Assembly (NCBI RefSeq): GCF_030656115.1
Contig: NZ_JAUSOO010000076.1
Location: forward strand, 1-38,897
Length of the DNA stretch: 38,897 nucleotides
Reading direction: 5' to 3'
Origin: Hydrogenophaga sp.
GTDB lineage: Bacteria > Pseudomonadota > Gammaproteobacteria > Burkholderiales > Burkholderiaceae_C
Below the pieces are notes generated by a model. The model saw only the letters and a list, made by a program, of their open reading frames with translations, was not told where the DNA came from and ran no database searches. Positions 34,132 to 38,897 of the stretch are shown here, in pieces. Position numbers and translations under genes: made by a program. Positions within the stretch are counted from its first letter, which is position 1; each line of letters opens with the position of its first letter.

Positions 34132-35109
34132 ATGGCCCAAACCAAAATCACCTGGGAGCGCTTGCTCCAGGTCACTCGACGCCAGCGGCCCGATCGCTGG
34201 AGCCCAGACTACATCGCCGGGATATTTGCTGATCCAAGGGAGGCCCCCGGCATCAGTACTGCAGCCATCCTGAGACCCCGAAAACTCGGGGGGAGGGAGT
34301 TACACACGTTGAGCTTCAACGAGACCTGTGCGGCGCTGTTGGCCCTGTACAACCCCGCCTGTTTTGAGATCTTTGACCAGCGGATGCTGTCCCCAGAGCC
34401 GAGGGCTCACTTGCTCTACGGACACACCAAAGCGGTCGGACTTTCCCTCCCGTCGTTCAAAGGCACGCTGGACGTCGCCGATCGCCTTGGGCGTCTGTCC
34501 AAGCACCCCAAGGTGCGAGCTCAAGATGGTGCCAATCCTACAGATTGGCCTTGGGTGGCGTTCCCCTATTTTGGGGACCTGACGTTGTGTCTTGAAGATG
34601 CGCAAGGTCCCTACGTTATCGACTGGCCAGTGAAGGACAAAGTTGAGGACTTCAGGCGGCGCGGACCGAAGCGCGGCACCTCCAGACCTGACAGAGATGA
34701 TCCCGGCACCGTTGCGCGACAGGAACTTCAGGAGCTGTATTTTCTGGACGCTGGAATACGCACGCAGCAGGTCGTTGGGTGTTCTATTGATTTCCATGTG
34801 CGGTGCAACCTGAGGGCGCTCCATCTGGAGGTCTCGCGCCCGTCGCCGGACCTGGACGCTACTGCACGAGATGACCTTATCCATGAACTCAGGGAAACCG
34901 TCGGCAAAGATGTCCCAGCCTATTTGACTGCGCGACGCCTTGCCGACCTGTTCAAGTTGAGACCTGAGGACGTGATGGTGGTCCTCTACCAAGCGATATG
35001 GAACCGACAGATTCGCGTTGATCTTTTCCGTCCCGTGCTTGCGGATTCCCCACTCCGTCTCGAGCGTGAGGACGTCCTGGTGCGCTACGCCACTTGGTTT
35101 GAAAGGTAA
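34132..35109 (+). CDS. tnsA: TnsA-like transposon-end endonuclease
   Basis: This 325-residue restriction-enzyme-fold nuclease cuts the 5' ends of the transposon so that it leaves the donor completely. Likely catalytic residues are Glu64 (SFNETCAALLALYNP), Asp149 (YFGDLTL) and Lys168 (VIDWPVK), in the order of the TnsA active site, with the family FDQR run in between. A C-terminal winged-helix-like part (about 255-325, with LTARRLADLFKLRPEDVMVVLYQAI) matches the TnsC-interacting region of TnsA. The ATG at 34132 lacks a strong ribosome site. tnsB follows after 10 bp. Confidence 0.85.
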   Translation: MAQTKITWERLLQVTRRQRPDRWSPDYIAGIFADPREAPGISTAAILRPRKLGGRELHTLSFNETCAALLALYNPACFEIFDQRMLSPEPRAHLLYGHTKAVGLSLPSFKGTLDVADRLGRLSKHPKVRAQDGANPTDWPWVAFPYFGDLTLCLEDAQGPYVIDWPVKDKVEDFRRRGPKRGTSRPDRDDPGTVARQELQELYFLDAGIRTQQVVGCSIDFHVRCNLRALHLEVSRPSPDLDATARDDLIHELRETVGKDVPAYLTARRLADLFKLRPEDVMVVLYQAIWNRQIRVDLFRPVLADSPLRLEREDVLVRYATWFER

Positions 35110-35119
35110 AGGACAAGTG

Positions 35120-37225
35120 ATGTTTGTCGGACTTCAACTGGAGGCTCCGCTAGGCTGGGGCAGCTTTATGGCGGGCACACGCTACTACTTCTGTGGGGAT
35201 CGAAGTGATGAGGTGAACGGGGTGTCTGTGCCGACCGTTCTGATCGCCTGTTTTTTACAGTCGGACAAGCGCTGGCAATCCTGGCGGGTTCAGCTGTTCA
35301 TGATTCCCCGGCAGGAATTTGAGGAGGCGCTGACCCAGAGCCCTCCCAAGCTGAAGCAGTACGCACGCCAGTACAACCTGCCTCCTTGGCTGGTGGAGGT
35401 GGACGATGTTGACTTCAATCAGATCGATGAACACCGCCAAGCCCATGCTGGCCGTGACCTCGAAAATGGCGAGGGGGCATCGATATGCAGCTACCGGAAG
35501 CAGGTTGAGGGAAGGCTCAACAAGATCGCGCCTGCATTGGAGGTCGCTATTGAAATCCTTCGAGCCCCTGATCCTCTGAAAAAAATCTATCAGGTTTTGA
35601 AAGTAGACAAGGCCTGTCAACCACATCGGGTGCAACTTTGGTTCTTCGCTTTCGTCTTGCATGGGGAAAACCAATGGGCATTGAAGCGTCCCACCCACAT
35701 GATTGGACGGTGGCTCAGGAGTGCTGAACAGCACAAAGGAAAGAAGCTGGGGCGGCCCTCCCTCGCTGGTACAAGTTTTGGGTGGAGCACGGTCGGTATG
35801 CACGACAAAATTGTGGGGGCTTACCTCAAACGATGTGGGCCGGCCATAACGATGCGATCGATCCACCGTGTGGCGCTGCGCGAGGAGTTCGGTTGCACCA
35901 CGGTCAAGGACCGGGACGGAGTTGACACTTGGGTGCATCCAGCGAATCAGCCATTCCCAAGCTATGGGCAGTTTCGGTTCGTTGTCGTTCAGGCTTTGGG
36001 GTTGGAGCAGGTTCAGACCAAGATCTATGGGCAGGACCGAATGAAGGCAAAGGCGAAAGTAAACCAAGGAAATCAGACAGGCCAGTACGCCTCCATTCTG
36101 GAGGCGCTGCAGGTGGACGCTTACTATGTGGCGGATAGACCCAGGGCCATGCACTCGGACGACCCCAGCGAGCCCTTGGTGGTCGCTGAGGCCGTGTGCG
36201 TGACGACTGGTGCCGTGGTCGGTATTGGATTTTCTTTAGGAAGCGAAACCGGGGAGGCCTATCGGTCAATGCTTTTCTGTATGGCCGTCCAGAAAGACTA
36301 TGTCGCACGGTTATACGGTATTCCGACAGACAAACTGGACTGGCAGATCCAAGGGATCGGCAGTGCATTCACATCGGATCGGGGGCCAGCTGGTCACAGA
36401 AAGTTAGCAGAGAGACTTGAGCAACAGTTCCCCATCAAAACCATTGCGCCTTCCTATGACGGCCAAGCGAAGGCGCCCGTTGAAACCACGCATCCAAAAT
36501 CAACCAAGCTGGAAGGGGCACCGTCCTATGTGCTGAGTGACCTGAATGTGATGGGCATGGTCAAACGAGAGATCTGCCGTGCGGCTACCAAAAACCATTC
36601 AAAGGACATTTCGCTGCACCTGAGTGAGCAGGCCATCCATGACTTCCACAACGCCCGGCTGGTCGCCACACCGCATCACTACTGGCAGTACCTTTGCGCG
36701 AGAATGCGTACCCATGCCCGGCAGATCAGTCTGGAGGAAGCTGTTCGATCGTTCTGGTCTCCTGTGAAGTTGGCTGTTGACCGCGACGGTGTGAAGTTCA
36801 AGCATAGGCACTACAGCTCCAATGCACTGCTCGAGTCACCGCTCATGAAAATGGTGGGCCTGACCAAAGGACTTCAAGTTCAGGCGTACATGCTCTCCCT
36901 CGTGGCCCGAATCATCTGGGTGGATATTGGCGGCAGACTGATGGAGCTTGAAGCCACGACTCGCGTGAGGGTAGATGACGAGGACATCCTTGTCCCACTC
37001 AGTCAGTTGGCCGAGACGGAAAAGCTGTTGAGGGAGATCCAGTCCAGGACCCGCGAGAGCGCACAGGCGGCCGTGAGTCGCGCCGAGGCGGATTTTCAGG
37101 AGATGACGGGTGTTCGCTGGGATGCCGGGCAACGCAAGAAGGGTAGTCCTCCGAAGCCAAAGGGCAGCGCTGCGCACGAGGCGAAGGTACTGAAGGGGAA
37201 GACCTCAGGCCGGAGGGCAGCATGA
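35120..37225 (+). CDS. tnsB: TnsB-like DDE transposase
   Basis: This 701-residue recombinase of the Tn7/Mu retroviral-integrase fold binds the transposon ends and joins the 3' ends to target DNA. The catalytic triad is Asp333 (LQVDAYY), Asp420 (FTSDRG) and Glu455 (KAPVETTH), a D-D-35-E spacing. N-terminal helical DNA-binding domains precede it, and a beta-barrel follows (about 560-640, KLAVDRDGVKFKHRHYSSNALL). The basic C-terminal tail (KKGSPPKPKG) should contact TnsC. The ATG at 35120 follows AAAGGAC; a longer frame from 35018 lies inside tnsA. Its stop overlaps tnsC. Confidence 0.92.
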   Translation: MFVGLQLEAPLGWGSFMAGTRYYFCGDRSDEVNGVSVPTVLIACFLQSDKRWQSWRVQLFMIPRQEFEEALTQSPPKLKQYARQYNLPPWLVEVDDVDFNQIDEHRQAHAGRDLENGEGASICSYRKQVEGRLNKIAPALEVAIEILRAPDPLKKIYQVLKVDKACQPHRVQLWFFAFVLHGENQWALKRPTHMIGRWLRSAEQHKGKKLGRPSLAGTSFGWSTVGMHDKIVGAYLKRCGPAITMRSIHRVALREEFGCTTVKDRDGVDTWVHPANQPFPSYGQFRFVVVQALGLEQVQTKIYGQDRMKAKAKVNQGNQTGQYASILEALQVDAYYVADRPRAMHSDDPSEPLVVAEAVCVTTGAVVGIGFSLGSETGEAYRSMLFCMAVQKDYVARLYGIPTDKLDWQIQGIGSAFTSDRGPAGHRKLAERLEQQFPIKTIAPSYDGQAKAPVETTHPKSTKLEGAPSYVLSDLNVMGMVKREICRAATKNHSKDISLHLSEQAIHDFHNARLVATPHHYWQYLCARMRTHARQISLEEAVRSFWSPVKLAVDRDGVKFKHRHYSSNALLESPLMKMVGLTKGLQVQAYMLSLVARIIWVDIGGRLMELEATTRVRVDDEDILVPLSQLAETEKLLREIQSRTRESAQAAVSRAEADFQEMTGVRWDAGQRKKGSPPKPKGSAAHEAKVLKGKTSGRRAA

Positions 37226-38592
37226 AGATGAGCCCAAGAGCCCAGCAGTACTCATTCAATGTGTCCGATGCTGAGATTGATCAGATGGTAAGCGTCCCGC
37301 CCAAAGAGATCGCATGGCACGGTGCAGACGTCCGAGTCCGGGCGGGCCTTTTGGAAAACGGCTTGCGAAGTGTCGTTCTGCCGGATGCCCAGATGCGTGA
37401 CCTGCTGCGTCAGCTCACCGGAATGGTCCAAGCGCACGCTTTGTCCCGCATGGACAGTGACGCCGTTTACATCGAGGGCCTATATTCCAAGAAGCCTTGG
37501 GGCCTAATACGCACGCCAGCGATCTGCTTCACCGGGCTGCAGGGTGTTGGAAAATCTCAGGTGCTTCAATCTTTGTCACGGATCCTGCTGGGGAGATCCG
37601 AGCAAATGAGTGTTCGGGGGCATACGGGCATTGATCTCCTCCCCATGTGGCTGATGACACTGGCCAAAGGCGATGGGCTCAATCAGCTCCTTCGCGAACA
37701 CGTAGACCCTGGGTGGCAGGAAGCCGGAACCATTACACCAGCCATGAATGGAACGCCTCCCAAGAGTTGGTCCGTGCCCAGGATTTTGGAGATCGCCGAG
37801 AGGGCGTCGTGGAGGAATGCCACATGTCTGACGGCTATCGATGAGTTTCAGTGGATCGCGGCCAGCAGCAGCGCGAATGCGCGTGCAGCCAGTGTGCTGC
37901 TCAAACTTCAGGGGATCGGCCCTTTGCTACTTTTCTGTGCGAACTTCAGCTTGGGACACAAGCTGAAAGGACGCCCGCCTGAGGATCGTGATCGACTGCT
38001 GTCGCGTCCCATCATCATGCGGCCGTTTGGTCCCCATTGCTCCGACCTGACGGCTTTTCTGAAGGCATTGCAGGAGGTCGCGCCAGACGTCCTCGTCTTC
38101 GATCCTAAGAGGGACCAGGACAGCATTTACCTTTTTACTTTTGGTATCCGGCGCAAGATCGTTGACCTACTGGTAGCGAGCTACAAAATTGCATGTCGCC
38201 CGGGTGGAGCTGGCAAGGTTGGCGTTTCAGAGATGCGCAATGCCTATCGATCTGAGCTGTATGCCATCCACCGTGAGGACGTAGAAGTGCTGTTTCGGCA
38301 GTTGGCCAGCGGAAAGATGGAGAGTGAAGCTCTGTGGTGTCCGTTCGGCTCGCTGGAGCAGGGCAAGTCCAACGTGACGCAAGCCACCGAGATCATTGAG
38401 GCGTTCGAAAAGCGGGTGGAGGACGACTACCTTCGAGAGTCGCTGACACCATCTGAGGCGCAGGCATTGGATGCACTTCGGCCGCAGGCCTCGAATAACG
38501 CTAAGCCAGCCAAGGTTCTTCGCTTCCGAAAAGGGAAGGCGACCAAGGAAGACCTTCTCGCTGGAGCAGCGATCTTGGACAAGTTTTTGTGA
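37222..38592 (+). CDS. tnsC: TnsC-like AAA+ ATPase regulator
   Basis: This 456-residue ATPase links target selectors to the transposase. It has Walker A GLQGVGKS (105-112), Walker B LTAIDE (203-208) followed by FQWI, and a later arginine region (RDRLLSRPIIMRPF). The TniB-like ATPase fold is preceded by an N-terminal arm, as in TnsC, and ends with a basic tail (KVLRFRKGKATKEDLL). ATGA overlap with tnsB shows tight coupling; tnsA, tnsB and tnsC form one operon. In Tn7, TnsC-ATP is needed for insertion and target immunity. Which TniQ it prefers here is unknown. Confidence 0.9.
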   Translation: MKMSPRAQQYSFNVSDAEIDQMVSVPPKEIAWHGADVRVRAGLLENGLRSVVLPDAQMRDLLRQLTGMVQAHALSRMDSDAVYIEGLYSKKPWGLIRTPAICFTGLQGVGKSQVLQSLSRILLGRSEQMSVRGHTGIDLLPMWLMTLAKGDGLNQLLREHVDPGWQEAGTITPAMNGTPPKSWSVPRILEIAERASWRNATCLTAIDEFQWIAASSSANARAASVLLKLQGIGPLLLFCANFSLGHKLKGRPPEDRDRLLSRPIIMRPFGPHCSDLTAFLKALQEVAPDVLVFDPKRDQDSIYLFTFGIRRKIVDLLVASYKIACRPGGAGKVGVSEMRNAYRSELYAIHREDVEVLFRQLASGKMESEALWCPFGSLEQGKSNVTQATEIIEAFEKRVEDDYLRESLTPSEAQALDALRPQASNNAKPAKVLRFRKGKATKEDLLAGAAILDKFL

Positions 38593-38662
38593 CTACTGGT
38601 TAGTTTCGGTCGCAGGAGTCGGCATCTGTGGCGCACCCATAAAACGTCTCAACGTCGGCTCT

Positions 38663-38694
38663 GCAGCGTTATGGAGATATCTCCATAACGCTGC
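38663..38694. repeat. Perfect 32-bp palindrome downstream of tnsC
   Basis: The left half is GCAGCGTTATGGAGAT and the right half is its exact reverse complement, with no spacer, 71 bp after the tnsC stop. It could be a cruciform, a dimer-binding operator, a recombination site or a bidirectional terminator stem. No such perfect palindrome of this length was noticed elsewhere in the window. Confidence 0.9.
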
Positions 38695-38795
38695 CTATGC
38701 CGAGATCGCAACTATGCGCAGATGCCGAAGGTTGGCGGCCCCTACACCAATGGTGGCGGTAGTTGTCAAGCTATTTGTCGTCAAAAAGCACAAGC

Positions 38796-38897
38796 TCAAT
38801 GCGTCTTTTTGAGCACATCCTCCTCGCTGGACTTGTCGGGGTTGAGGTGAACAATGTCCCGTCGTGACCAGTCTCGGGTATTCCTGGACCAGCGGCT
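38796..38897 (-). CDS. C-terminal end of an unidentified protein cut by the window edge
   Basis: On the minus strand an open frame enters at the window edge and ends at TGA (38798-38796), giving 33 residues that include RDWSRRDIVHLNP and EEDVLKKTH. The charged, balanced composition looks like a real C-terminus, but 33 codons prove little. If real, it is convergent with tnsABC and may be the first visible cargo gene. Confidence 0.35.
   Translation of the reverse strand, partial: SRWSRNTRDWSRRDIVHLNPDKSSEEDVLKKTH

Larger units (their letters stand above)
28188..38694 (+). mobile_element. Tn7-like transposition module (xre, two tniQ, tnsABC)
   Basis: This span groups an Xre regulator, two TniQ-family genes, a decayed IS, a gp16-like regulator and tnsA-tnsB-tnsC. 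The combination of a heteromeric TnsA/TnsB transposase, a TnsC ATPase and TnsD/TniQ selectors defines Tn7-like elements. Limits are those of the recognisable genes; the true ends are unresolved and may lie at the repeat near 26578 on the left and beyond the window on the right. No tnsE, cas gene or CRISPR array was found. Confidence 0.75.

Noticed and set aside
31700..38620. Shared 10-mer CGCAGGAGTC near 31710 and 38610 as element ends
   Set aside because: Ten-base matches are expected by chance many times in a window of this size, and the flanks do not match.
26548..38897. CRISPR array or cas genes accompanying the Tn7-like element
   Set aside because: No regularly spaced repeat of CRISPR size was seen in the gaps, and no open frame resembles Cas5-8 or Cas12k. 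The region outside the window cannot be judged.

Overview
The window looks like chromosome of a high-GC betaproteobacterium of the Comamonadaceae (Burkholderiales), probably Hydrogenophaga or a close relative. The basis is the protein family versions, the GC-rich codon use, the glmU / Lrp-type regulator / glmS neighbourhood, and the dispersed GC-rich palindromes typical of that family. The genus is an inference, not a proof.

Left part (1-26547) is ordinary GC-rich chromosome. It opens with the broken end of an IS5-family element (1-144). Next come a NodJ/NodI-like ABC exporter (minus strand), psd (phosphatidylserine decarboxylase) and purT (formate-dependent purine synthesis). An array of palindromic repeats separates purT from a two-subunit IorAB-type molybdenum hydroxylase with a divergent TetR regulator. 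Then follow an AbrB/PIN toxin-antitoxin pair, a metallo-beta-lactamase-fold protein with an altered metal site, and a four-gene operon of two unknown proteins and two SLC13/ArsB-NhaD-type permeases. Next is a GntR-controlled polar amino-acid ABC importer (gntR, binding protein, two permeases, ATPase). After it come a DUF6279-like lipoprotein divergent from glmU, a PRC-barrel protein, a transglutaminase-like protein, two Crp/Fnr regulators, a small unknown protein, an Lrp/AsnC regulator and glmS.

Right part (26548-38897) is accessory DNA starting just after glmS, the classic Tn7 attachment locus. About 25 bp after the glmS stop the sequence turns AT-rich and carries a 20-bp-period tandem repeat resembling a TnsB-site array. 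Then come the 3' remnant of a type I restriction operon (truncated hsdR plus a YgjP-like metallopeptidase), an Xre-type regulator translationally coupled to a first TniQ protein, a convergent TnsD-like TniQ protein, a decayed IS701/IS4-type transposase in an AT-rich stretch, a BcepMu gp16-like small regulator, and a complete tnsA-tnsB-tnsC operon. Catalytic residues are visible in TnsA (E64, D149, K168), TnsB (D333, D420, E455) and TnsC (Walker A and B).

The most interesting system is this Tn7-like module with two different TniQ target selectors. The TnsD-like one is the natural candidate for recognising the conserved glmS 3' end. The other sits behind an HTH gene whose candidate operator overlaps its own start codon, and carries a Fis-like HTH. 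No CRISPR array, cas gene or tnsE was seen, so the second targeting route is open. The outer ends of the element could not be fixed, and its cargo may extend past the right edge.
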